This document shows, piece after piece, positions 17,398 through 25,872 of a stretch of 64,000 nt of DNA; position 1 is the first letter of the stretch; every line of letters begins with the position of its first letter. Source of the DNA: Acidobacteriota bacterium (GTDB lineage Bacteria > Acidobacteriota > Blastocatellia > RBC074); contig JAFDVI010000024.1 in the NCBI GenBank assembly GCA_018269055.1, forward strand, positions 558,001 to 622,000. The letters run 5' to 3'. A model generated the notes under the pieces. That model saw nothing but the letters and a program-made list of their open reading frames with translations, was not told where the DNA came from and did no database searches. The position numbers were made by a program, and so were the translations under genes.

Positions 17398-18058
17398 TCA
17401 CTGCGTAAGCTCTGACCGGGAACGTGCCGACTCCGCGAAACTTTACCGGCACGGCATGAAAACGAAAACCCGAATTTGGTAATTGATCCAGATTGCAAAG
17501 ATGTTCAGCAATCGGAATTCCAGCACCAAGCAACACCGTGTGCGCCGGGCGTTCGCTGTCGTTCCTGTCGTCAATGTTGACGGAATCAATTCCAACCAGC
17601 GCAACATCGGCAGCGACCAGGAATTCTGCCGCCGCGCGGGTCAAAAACGGAGCCGATTCCCCGTATTGTTGCGTTCGCCAGTGAGCGCTCCATCCTGTAT
17701 GAAGGAGCACCGCACGATGTTTCAAACTTCGTTCCGCAAAATACTCAACACCAATCGCCCGGCCATCACGATTGCTCGCATCAATCACAATTCCGTCCAG
17801 GTTAGCCAACCGCTCCAACGGCAGCGAAGCCAGGTCGCCGCCTTCGGCAAAGCGGTGAAATGGCGCATCCACATAGGTTCCGGTGTTGCCAACCATTTCA
17901 ATACGGCCAATCTGAAAGGTCGTGCCCGCGGCATACACGCTGCGCGCAGCTTCACGGCTCAGATGATCGGAAATTGCCGGAGCGGGCAATCCGGGATAGG
18001 TCGTCATGCCCGCTTCGATTTCGTGGCTTAGGTCAATCAGGTTTCTCGCCACCATCAC
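17390..18058 (-). CDS. Cyclase / kynurenine formamidase-like metal hydrolase
   Basis: Member of the cyclase family (PF04199 type), which hydrolyses formylkynurenine or related amides. The 222 residues begin with [20 protein letters not shown], typical for KynB. The usual metal motif HxGTHxDAPxH reads [11 protein letters not shown]: the first and second histidines are replaced by Asn and Tyr, while the Asp and last His remain. Later parts ([38 protein letters not shown]) are normal. It overlaps the peptidase gene by 4 bp upstream and the ACT gene by 8 bp downstream, a tight operon. Altered ligands mean activity and substrate are doubtful; no other tryptophan-degradation gene is near. Confidence 0.82.
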   Translation of the reverse strand: MMVARNLIDLSHEIEAGMTTYPGLPAPAISDHLSREAARSVYAAGTTFQIGRIEMVGNTGTYVDAPFHRFAEGGDLASLPLERLANLDGIVIDASNRDGRAIGVEYFAERSLKHRAVLLHTGWSAHWRTQQYGESAPFLTRAAAEFLVAADVALVGIDSVNIDDRNDSERPAHTVLLGAGIPIAEHLCNLDQLPNSGFRFHAVPVKFRGVGTFPVRAYAVIE

Positions 18059-19722
18059 CTCATTGCTGCCTGAGGCCAGCCGGATTTACGGTATTCCTGT
18101 TTCAGTCTGGCCATCGTCGCTTCGACATCTTCCAGTTTGCGCGGAATCGAAGCGGACATCACCACCGGAGCGCCATTGGTCACCAGAACGTCGTCTTCAA
18201 TGCGAATGCCAATGCCTTTGTATTTTTCAAATGCGGGGCGAACAGCTTTGATGAAACGCTCGTTTTCCGGCGTTTTGGGCATCACATCCAGCGCGTCGGG
18301 GCGAATGTAAATTCCCGGTTCGACAGTGAATACCATGCCCGGCGCCAAGGCAGTGCCGTAATTACCGACATCATGGACGTTCATGCCAATCCAGTGCGTC
18401 GAACCGTGCATAAACCAGTTGCGATATTCGTCATTATCCTTTGAAGTAATCAACCCAAGCCGCAACAACCCATCTTTGATGATGTCGGCGGAGCGGGTGT
18501 AAATCGGATTGCGCCCCAATGCTCCGCCTGACGTGGAAAGGGCGATGCCCGGGCGAATCAGTTTGATAGCTTCTTCCTGGGCTTCGTAAACGATGCGGTA
18601 AATGTCCGCCTGTTCTTTGGTAAATTTTCCGTTGATCGGAATCGTGCGTGTGATGTCGGCGCTGTAATGGTCGAATTCCGCCGCACAATCCATCAGCAAC
18701 AAACCGTTGTCGCCCATCTGATCCCGATTGGTTTCGTAATGCAGCGTCGTCGCATTCGCGCCGGAACCCACGATGCACGGATAACCCCAGTTGTCCGCGC
18801 CGCGGCGTTTGAAGGTGTATTCAAATTCGGCCTGAACTTCGTACTCAAACGTTGCTGGCGCGGTAATGGCGAATACGCGGTGAAATGCTTCGGCGGTGAT
18901 GTCCACGGCGTGTTGCAGCAGTTTGACTTCCCATGGCGATTTCATCAGCCGCAGTTCGGCGAAAACCGGATGCGCAACTCGCAGTTTCAATCCTGTGTTG
19001 GCGGTTTTCAGATTTTCGGCCAGTTCGTATTCCTGGCGATATTCGCGCACATCCGGGCCTTGCGGCGTCAACAGGAAAAGTTCGCCTTGATCGGCTTTGA
19101 CGGTTTCAATGAAGCTTTGAAATTCGGTCTGCCATTGAGCGGCCAGATCGGCCATTGGCTTGGGCGTGGGGCCGCGTTTGATCAGCGCGGCTTCAGCGCG
19201 CGGGGCCAGCGTCGCCAGAAAGCTGTTCAGCAATTTCATGTCCCAGATTTCCTGAATGCCGCTGGTCTGCCGAGCTTCTTCGTTGCTGAGCATGTGGCCT
19301 GTCCAGGTTTCCCGCCGTGGATTGCGTTCCGGAATGAACAGAATTTCGCGCGTTTTCTTTGCGCTGGGAATCAGCACCAGAACAGCGCCATCCTGTTTGA
19401 TGCCGGTCAGGTAATACAAATTGTTTTCCTGGCGATAGGGGTAATCCACGTCCAGCGTGTAAACGCGCGGTTCGGTGCTGAACAAAACCATGATGGCTTT
19501 GTCGCCCATGCGCTTGATCACTTCCTGACGGCGTTTGGATAGTTCCGCCAACCGGTCGGCTTCGGAAATTTTCGGGGTAGGCGGAGCGATTCGCCATGTT
19601 TCGGGCACGGAGTTGGTTGCTTCGACGCGTGACGCGATTGGCAACGCAGTCAAACTCAAACTAACCAGCGTCAGCGCAAAAGCAACGACGCCAAAACGCA
19701 AATGGCGAAAATTCATTTTCAT
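18055..19722 (-). CDS. Exported Xaa-Pro aminopeptidase (M24B)
   Basis: Metallopeptidase releasing an N-terminal residue before proline. The 555 residues start with a signal peptide (about 1-35), so the enzyme is likely periplasmic, unlike cytosolic PepP. The AMP-N domain (about 60-200, with [20 protein letters not shown]) is followed by the pita-bread fold with metal ligands in [20 protein letters not shown] (two Asp), [14 protein letters not shown] (His), FTVEPGIYI (Glu) and [13 protein letters not shown] (Glu). All five expected ligands are present. AGGAA precedes the ATG. It heads the operon peptidase-cyclase-ACT protein, linking peptide breakdown to amino-acid metabolism. Confidence 0.93.
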   Translation of the reverse strand: MKMNFRHLRFGVVAFALTLVSLSLTALPIASRVEATNSVPETWRIAPPTPKISEADRLAELSKRRQEVIKRMGDKAIMVLFSTEPRVYTLDVDYPYRQENNLYYLTGIKQDGAVLVLIPSAKKTREILFIPERNPRRETWTGHMLSNEEARQTSGIQEIWDMKLLNSFLATLAPRAEAALIKRGPTPKPMADLAAQWQTEFQSFIETVKADQGELFLLTPQGPDVREYRQEYELAENLKTANTGLKLRVAHPVFAELRLMKSPWEVKLLQHAVDITAEAFHRVFAITAPATFEYEVQAEFEYTFKRRGADNWGYPCIVGSGANATTLHYETNRDQMGDNGLLLMDCAAEFDHYSADITRTIPINGKFTKEQADIYRIVYEAQEEAIKLIRPGIALSTSGGALGRNPIYTRSADIIKDGLLRLGLITSKDNDEYRNWFMHGSTHWIGMNVHDVGNYGTALAPGMVFTVEPGIYIRPDALDVMPKTPENERFIKAVRPAFEKYKGIGIRIEDDVLVTNGAPVVMSASIPRKLEDVEATMARLKQEYRKSGWPQAAMR

Positions 19723-19752
19723 CGGTTTCCTCGTCCAAGAACAAAATTTACT

Positions 19753-20139
19753 TCAGATCGGCAAGCCAAACGATTGGCGAATCAGCTTGCGCACATTGCG
19801 ACAGCATTTGATTGCATCTTTCGCAATCGTTTTGGTGGCATCCGCTCCCGGATAACGATAATCAACAGCGAAAGCATTCAGGTAAGACAAATCGTTATTC
19901 AAAACGCTCCAGCCAGGTTCAACGGTTTGAGCCAGATTGAGCAACTGAACCAGATCATGCGTTTTTCGGAACGGGATTCCGGCTTCGACCAAGCGGGCTT
20001 TCAGGTATTTCTCAGCGCACTGTTGCGCGGAAAAACAAGCCAGATCGTAATGCGGGTCTTTGCGAGCGCGGGTTTCACGCTGCGCGCTGATCCAATCTTT
20101 CTCCGCTTTGGTTATCCATTCCGTTGTGATCTGCTTCAT
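19753..20139 (-). CDS. HEPN-domain protein
   Basis: Likely the HEPN half of an MNT-HEPN pair, the type found in two-gene toxin-antitoxin modules where the HEPN protein is an RNase-like toxin or an AMP-acceptor. The 128-residue, all-helical product has WITKAEKDWISAQRE, CFSAQQCAEKYLKARL, FRKTHDLVQLL and YRYPGAD, patterns common to small HEPN proteins encoded next to minimal nucleotidyltransferases. The ATG at 20139 is chosen; an ATG at 20154 is also in frame. It overlaps the upstream nucleotidyltransferase gene by about 65 bp in another frame, which implies coupled translation. Catalytic competence cannot be judged. Confidence 0.8.
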   Translation of the reverse strand: MKQITTEWITKAEKDWISAQRETRARKDPHYDLACFSAQQCAEKYLKARLVEAGIPFRKTHDLVQLLNLAQTVEPGWSVLNNDLSYLNAFAVDYRYPGADATKTIAKDAIKCCRNVRKLIRQSFGLPI

Positions 20140-20452
20140 AAAGAACTTTTCCATGCTCCAGAATCTCTTGCATAAACGGATCGCCCATTTCCATTCTTTC
20201 CTCTATTTGTTGAGGAGTTCTGACCAGCAAATCAACAGCCAATGGGGTATGAACCTGCGACCTGATTGCACCGGCTTGATAGGCAGGATGACCTTCAAAA
20301 GGCATCACAACCATCAGATCAACATCCGAATCTTCTGTTGGCAAGCCGTAAGCGTAAGAACCAAACAGCACGACCTTTTGTGGATGGCAGACCTCCACTA
20401 TCTGGCGACAAAGATCGGAGATTTCTCTTTGGTTTGCGTTAGCCACTCTCAT
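20075..20452 (-). CDS. Minimal nucleotidyltransferase (MNT domain)
   Basis: A 125-residue protein with the pol-beta-type nucleotidyltransferase motif GSYAYGLPTEDSDVDLMVV, that is GS-x10-DxD, plus a third acidic residue in LAVDLLVRT. In characterised MNT-HEPN pairs such proteins transfer AMP to the HEPN partner and neutralise it. It precedes and overlaps the HEPN gene. The ATG at 20452 is preferred over a TTG two codons earlier. The C-terminal last 20 residues, encoded where the two genes overlap, are polar and unlike the rest. It lies 13 bp downstream of the DUF979 gene but is unlikely to share its function. Confidence 0.85.
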   Translation of the reverse strand: MRVANANQREISDLCRQIVEVCHPQKVVLFGSYAYGLPTEDSDVDLMVVMPFEGHPAYQAGAIRSQVHTPLAVDLLVRTPQQIEERMEMGDPFMQEILEHGKVLYEADHNGMDNQSGERLDQRAA

Positions 20453-20465
20453 AAGCAATTAAGGT

Positions 20466-21415
<950 letters not shown>

Positions 21416-21419
<4 letters not shown>

Positions 21420-22153
21420 TGGTGCGCCTCCGTTTTCAGCCAGCGATCCAACCACCAGAATTGCGCTGCCGCAAACAGGATCGAAGCCACCACCACAGGG
21501 ATGGTGTACCAAACCAAATCCCAAAGGCCGACGGCAAAGCCAAGCCCATTCATCACGCCGAACACCAGCAGGATTCCGGCTTGCACAGGTGACAGGTTCT
21601 GCCCATAAAAGTTGCCGTAGTTTTCAGCAGCGGCGTTGGCGGCTTTGATCTTTTCGACAACAGCAGGCTGAAGCCTGGACTCTGAACCTTTTTCTGCCGC
21701 GCCAAGCGACATTGGAAACACCAACGGACGCACAAACGACGGATGGCCGTTCAACCGAATGCCCAACGCGCCGTGCAGCACGCGAAAAAGTTGATAAACA
21801 ATTTGCAGCCGTCCGACGGTTGCCGCTTTGATCCCGCGAATCAATTTTGCGGATTGTTCCTGCAACCCGAATCGTTCGCATAAACCGATGGCCGGAAGCG
21901 TGATGATGAACAGAGTCATCAACCGATTGTCGGCAAAGGCTTTGCCCAGCGTGTTGATGATTCCGACCTGGCCGGGTTTGGTCAGCAGCGGCAAATGCTG
22001 GAAAAATCCTTCGTGCGAAAACAGCGGCAATCCGGCGATGAGTCCCGTGGCCAGCGCAGCGACAACGACCACCAACGTCGTTCTCAGCTTCAGCGCAATG
22101 CCGACAACGATGATGACCACGCCGATAAGTTTGAGCAGATCGTAGACGTGCAA
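21416..22153 (-). CDS. DUF969 family membrane protein
   Basis: Membrane protein of 245 residues, partner of the DUF979 protein that follows. Hydrophobic spans near the start ([18 protein letters not shown]), [20 protein letters not shown] and the C-terminal [18 protein letters not shown] fit the family. The frame is open back to 22321 through a REP-like repeat, but that extension is not protein-like. The TTG at 22153 has a GGAGG site 8 nt upstream and gives the normal family start and length. The inverted repeat at 22173-22264 lies just upstream, between this gene and the divergent aldo/keto reductase. Confidence 0.86.
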
Positions 22154-22172
22154 AACGTTTGACCTCCAGCTT

Positions 22173-22264
22173 CTGGGTACGCACGCTTCCAGCGTGCAGT
22201 CTCGGCCACACAAAAATTTCTTTTGACTCGGTGTTTTTAGCACGCTGGAAGCGTGCGTACCCAG
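22173..22264. repeat. REP-like inverted pair (perfect 25-nt arms)
   Basis: Positions 22173-22197 and 22240-22264 are perfect reverse complements over 25 nt, separated by 42 nt. Each arm is itself nearly palindromic around GCACGC-TTCCA-GCGTGC and is flanked by CTGGGTAC. This is the architecture of REP/BIME elements. It lies between the divergent DUF969 and aldo/keto reductase genes. No transposase is near. Confidence 0.8.
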
Positions 22265-22332
22265 GATGTTGACAAGAAAACGTTCAGGGTGAATAAATCG
22301 CGGCGACTTGATACCACACAACAGGAGAATTC

Positions 22333-23298
22333 ATGAACTATCGAGTTTTGGGAAGAACGGGCATCAAAGTGTCGGAAGTCGGTTATGGCGCGTGGGGAAT
22401 TGGCGGCGTGCAATGGACAGGCGGCGACGACGCTGAAGCGCGCAGAGCATTGAACCTGGCGATTGATCTTGGTTTGAACTTCATTGACACGGCGCTCGCT
22501 TATGGCCGCGGCCACAGCGAACGGCTGGTCGGCGAAGTCGTTCGTTCGCGCAACGAACGGATTTTTGTCGCTACCAAAATTCCGCCGATGAATTTGCAAT
22601 GGCCTGCTCAGGCAGTGCCGCTCGAAGAAGCTTTCCCGGCGGAATACATCATCGAATGCACGGAAAAAAGTTTACGCAATCTGGGTTTGGAAAAGATTGA
22701 CCTGCAACAATTTCACGTCTGGCACGACAACTGGGTCGAACGAACGGAATGGATCGAGGCTATTTCGAAACTGCGCCAACAGGGAAAGGTCAGCCATTTC
22801 GGCATTTCGATCAACGATTACCAGCCGACGAATGTCATCAAAGCCCTCAGAACCGGGCACATTGACGCTGTTCAGGTGATTTACAATATCTTCGAGCAGG
22901 CTCCGAACGATGCGCTGTATCCGGTTTGTCAGGAATTGAATGTCGGCGTGCTGGCGCGCGTGCCGTTTGACGAAGGCGGCTTGACCGGAGCGATCAAACC
23001 CGACACGGTTTTCCCGGAAGACGATTTTCGTTCGTGGTTTTTCCGTGGCGACCGCAAACAGAAGGTGTTTGATCGAGTCGAAAAGCTGAAAACCCTGCTT
23101 GGTGCGGAATCCGCCACGCTGCCGGAACTCGCACTGCGCTTCACGCTCAGCCACGATGCGGTCAGCACGGTCATTCCCGGAATGCGGACGATCAAACACG
23201 TGGAATCGAATATCGCCTGTTCCGATGGCCGCAAACTGTCGCTGGCGTTGTTGGAAAAATTGAAAGCCTTTGCCTGGGATCGAACCGGCAGTTGGTAA
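22333..23298 (+). CDS. Aldo/keto reductase
   Basis: NADPH-dependent oxidoreductase of the AKR superfamily with a TIM-barrel fold. The 321 residues show [20 protein letters not shown] at the start and the catalytic Asp/Tyr in [17 protein letters not shown]. The lysine follows in IFVATKIPP, the catalytic-histidine strand region in [11 protein letters not shown], and the cofactor-binding C-terminus in [17 protein letters not shown]. The length and motifs fit the AKR12/YghZ-like stand-alone reductases; the natural substrate is unknown. ACAGGAGAATTC precedes the ATG. The ABC ATPase gene starts 24 bp after its stop, so the two may be co-transcribed. Confidence 0.92.
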   Translation: MNYRVLGRTGIKVSEVGYGAWGIGGVQWTGGDDAEARRALNLAIDLGLNFIDTALAYGRGHSERLVGEVVRSRNERIFVATKIPPMNLQWPAQAVPLEEAFPAEYIIECTEKSLRNLGLEKIDLQQFHVWHDNWVERTEWIEAISKLRQQGKVSHFGISINDYQPTNVIKALRTGHIDAVQVIYNIFEQAPNDALYPVCQELNVGVLARVPFDEGGLTGAIKPDTVFPEDDFRSWFFRGDRKQKVFDRVEKLKTLLGAESATLPELALRFTLSHDAVSTVIPGMRTIKHVESNIACSDGRKLSLALLEKLKAFAWDRTGSW

Positions 23299-23322
23299 AC
23301 CAAGGAGTCAAGGAGTTTTTTG

Positions 23323-24201
23323 ATGAGTGTTCCTGTTCCGGCAATTGAATTTCGCAATGTTTCCATCAGCTTTGACGACGTGCGGGCGCTGAACCAGGTC
23401 AGTTTTACGCTCGGCCAGGGAGAGATGATTTGCATTACCGGCGATTCGCAATCGGGAAAGTCTGTGTTGTTGCGCCTGGCAATGGGATTTTTGCAGCCGG
23501 ATGAAGGCGAAGTGTGGATCAATGGCGCCAACATCACTGGGTTGGATGAAACCGACTTGCTCAGCGTGCGGCGCGGATTGATGGGTATGGTGTTTCAGGA
23601 AAACGCCCTGTTTACAGGGCAATCGGTTTTTGAAAATGCCGCTTACCGGTTGACCGATCAGGAATGGCCGGAAGACAAAATCGAAAGGGCCGTGGTGGAA
23701 GTATTGAGTTTCGTCGGGTTGCAAAACGAATTGGAAAAGCAAGCCGAAGAGTTGTCCGGCGGCATGAAACGGCGGTTGGAATTGGCGCGGGCGTTGATCG
23801 GTTGGCCGAAAATCATGCTGTATGACGAACCGACCGCCGGCTTGGATCCGATCAACGCATATCAAGTAATGGATTTGGTGATTCGCGCGCGAGATTTGCA
23901 CGGCATTTCCTCGCTGTATGTCACCAAAATGCTGCACGAAATTTCCTACCTGGCCAATCATCGGGCACAGCTTGATCAGCAAGGCAGTTCTGTCACACCG
24001 TCCAAATCCCTTGTGGGAACCAAAGTCATGCTGCTTGAAGAAGGACGCATCGCGTTTTCCGGCTCACCACAGGAATTTGAAACAAGCGCATTGCCCGCTG
24101 TTCAGCACATGCTTCACCCTATGACCGAAGCGATGCATGACGACATGGAATTTGACGACCCGTGGGCGCAAAACCGTCGCAATCGCTCCAAACATCTCTA
24201 A
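23323..24201 (+). CDS. ABC transporter ATP-binding protein (MlaF-like)
   Basis: Cytosolic ATPase subunit of an ABC importer/exporter. The 292 residues carry Walker A GDSQSGKSVLL, a Q-loop in VFQENALFTGQSVFENAAY, the signature LSGGMKRRLELARAL, Walker B KIMLYDEPTAGLDP, but the H-loop position reads VTKMLHEIS. FQENALF-SVFENAA is the MlaF-type sequence of phospholipid/ABC-lipid transport ATPases. AGGAG lies 7 nt before the ATG at 23323. No permease (MlaE) or MCE-domain (MlaD) gene is adjacent, so its partners must be encoded elsewhere. The last 35 residues are polar and acidic. Confidence 0.85.
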   Translation: MSVPVPAIEFRNVSISFDDVRALNQVSFTLGQGEMICITGDSQSGKSVLLRLAMGFLQPDEGEVWINGANITGLDETDLLSVRRGLMGMVFQENALFTGQSVFENAAYRLTDQEWPEDKIERAVVEVLSFVGLQNELEKQAEELSGGMKRRLELARALIGWPKIMLYDEPTAGLDPINAYQVMDLVIRARDLHGISSLYVTKMLHEISYLANHRAQLDQQGSSVTPSKSLVGTKVMLLEEGRIAFSGSPQEFETSALPAVQHMLHPMTEAMHDDMEFDDPWAQNRRNRSKHL

Positions 24202-24371
24202 TTCCCCAATTATTCCTCTTCTGTTTCAGAATCCCGACCATCCCGGTCGAACCGTGTCAACACAGCCATAATTCGCGGAATTTTCCCAACCCAGCGGAAA
24301 AGCGGCGGTGAAATTCACCCAACAAACAAGGCTGAAAAGCCGCTTTTCAATCAGATAGCCGCCGAAGTCGC

Positions 24372-24386
24372 TGGCATAGCTGTTGC
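24372..24386 (+). promoter_or_regulatory. Sigma54-like promoter upstream of hsp20
   Basis: TGGCAT-N5-TTGC, with the GG and GC dinucleotides exactly 10 nt apart and T after the -12 box, differs from the sigma54 consensus only at the last base of the -24 hexamer. It ends 66 nt before the ATG of the Hsp20 gene. A short inverted repeat CGACC-ATCCC-GGTCG at 24235-24249 lies about 125 nt upstream, in the range for activator sites. Confidence 0.5.
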
Positions 24387-24452
24387 TCACTCTTGTTTCG
24401 GTGAATGGGTTTAGGAAATAGGAAGGCATTCTGCAGATAAGGAGGTGATTTT

Positions 24453-24971
24453 ATGAAACCCCAACAAGTATTAGAGCCCAAAACGACAGAAAAACCAATT
24501 TTTGTCGAGGCTGAAAAACTGCTTGCCCGGTTGGAAGAAGTGACAAAAGCAGTTGCACATCGTGCATACGAATTTTTTGAGGAACGAGGCCGCCAATTTG
24601 GCAATGAACTGGAAGACTGGTTTCGAGCCGAAGCCGAATTATTGCGCTATGTGCCGGCGACAATGAAGGAAGACGAAAACCAGTACACGATTCGGGCCGA
24701 AGTTCCTGGCTTCAAAGCGAACGAAATCAAAATCAGTGTCGAACCCAAGCGCTTGATTTTGGAAGGCAATTCTGAGCAGAGCGCTGAAGAGAAATCCGAA
24801 AAAGTCGTTTTCAGCGAACGGCGAACCCATCAATTTTGCCGCTCGTTCAGGTTGCCCGTCGAAGTCGAAACAGACAAAGTGACTGCCAATTTGAAGGATG
24901 GTTTGCTGGAAATCACATTGCCAAAAATGCCTGTGCGCCAGCCGGTTGGTATTGAGATCAACTCTGTCTGA
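24453..24971 (+). CDS. Hsp20 small heat-shock protein with DUF2934 region
   Basis: Holdase chaperone. The 172 residues have an N-terminal DUF2934-like stretch (about 35-65: [20 protein letters not shown]), then an alpha-crystallin domain (about 70-160) with [20 protein letters not shown] and [20 protein letters not shown], ending [10 protein letters not shown], the classic Hsp20 end of the domain. A textbook AAGGAGGTGA ribosome site precedes the ATG, implying high expression. A sigma54-like promoter stands upstream and a BON-domain gene follows 112 bp later, so the pair looks like a stress unit. No CIRCE operator was found upstream. Confidence 0.93.
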   Translation: MKPQQVLEPKTTEKPIFVEAEKLLARLEEVTKAVAHRAYEFFEERGRQFGNELEDWFRAEAELLRYVPATMKEDENQYTIRAEVPGFKANEIKISVEPKRLILEGNSEQSAEEKSEKVVFSERRTHQFCRSFRLPVEVETDKVTANLKDGLLEITLPKMPVRQPVGIEINSV

Positions 24972-24985
24972 TATGGAAAAAGATA

Positions 24986-25007
24986 AACAACCTGCCGGGG
25001 TTGTTTT
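24986..25007 (+). terminator. Weak hairpin after hsp20
   Basis: AACAACC and GGTTGTT form a 7-bp stem with a 6-nt loop and a very short T-run. It may partly end the hsp20 transcript and allow read-through to the BON gene. Confidence 0.4.
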
Positions 25008-25083
25008 GACCATCTTCAATAACAGATGAAAAGACTGAGCAACCTCGGTAAGTTGTTCCATTTCTTACGAAGAGGTGAAAGCC

Positions 25084-25773
25084 ATGACATACAAATCAGA
25101 CGAAGAACTCCAAAGTGAGGTAATGTTCCAGCTAGGCTGGGATTCGCGCATAAAACAGACCGAAATCGGTGTGACAATTCATCGGGGGATTGTGACCCTA
25201 ACCGGCAAGGTTGACACCTACGCCAAAAAGCTGGCTGCGCAGCAGGCAGCTCATCGGGTAAAAGGGGTATTGGATGTGGTCAACGATGTCGAAGTTCAGA
25301 TTCCCGGAAGCATGCATCGCACAGATGAAGAAATTGCCAAAGCCGTTCGGCACGCCCTGGAATGGAATGTTCTGGTTTTGGCCGATAACATCCATTCAAC
25401 GGTGGCAAATGGATGGGTGACATTGGAAGGAGAAGCAGAGTATTACCGCGAACGAATGGATGCCGAGCGCATCGTTTCGCAATTGCCCGGCGTGCGCGGC
25501 GTTACCAACAAGATTCAGGTTTCCCTGCCGGTCGAACCGGAACGCATCAAGTTTTTGATTGAGGATGTTTTGGAACGTCGTGCTGATCGCGAAGCAGATC
25601 GCATCCGGGTCAAAGTGGCCGCTGGTCAGGTGACGTTGACCGGCGCGGTTAATTCATGGGAGGAAAAGAAGGCGATTCTCGGCGCTATCAGCCATACGCC
25701 CGGCGTAGCAAACGTTCACGATCATTTGTTTATTGACCCTTACCACTTGCGTTTTGAAAAAGCGCAAGTCTGA
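25084..25773 (+). CDS. Triple BON-domain protein
   Basis: BON domains are small alpha/beta domains tied to membrane or stress proteins such as OsmY. The 229 residues hold three in tandem. The first is at about 5-72, with VTIHRGIVTLTGKVDTYAKK, the second at about 80-147, with VANGWVTLEGEAEYYRERM, and the third at about 152-222, with VAAGQVTLTGAVNSWEEKK. There is no signal peptide, so unlike OsmY it is probably cytoplasmic. The ATG at 25084 is preferred over the GTG three codons earlier because of the spacing to GAAGAGG. It follows hsp20 and is closed by a strong terminator. Confidence 0.92.
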   Translation: MTYKSDEELQSEVMFQLGWDSRIKQTEIGVTIHRGIVTLTGKVDTYAKKLAAQQAAHRVKGVLDVVNDVEVQIPGSMHRTDEEIAKAVRHALEWNVLVLADNIHSTVANGWVTLEGEAEYYRERMDAERIVSQLPGVRGVTNKIQVSLPVEPERIKFLIEDVLERRADREADRIRVKVAAGQVTLTGAVNSWEEKKAILGAISHTPGVANVHDHLFIDPYHLRFEKAQV

Positions 25774-25808
25774 TCGCATAGCTCTAACTCGTCAGTCCAC
25801 AACTTTCA

Positions 25809-25843
25809 CGCAGCGGTTACTCGATGGCCGCTGCGCTTTTTTT
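25809..25843 (+). terminator. Rho-independent terminator after BON gene
   Basis: CGCAGCGG and CCGCTGCG make a perfect 8-bp stem, followed by C and a run of seven T. It lies 36 nt after the BON stop codon and closes the hsp20-BON unit ahead of the convergent hyuB gene. Confidence 0.88.
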
Positions 25844-25872
25844 ATTTTGGAAACCGGCAAAACGAAGCTCCA

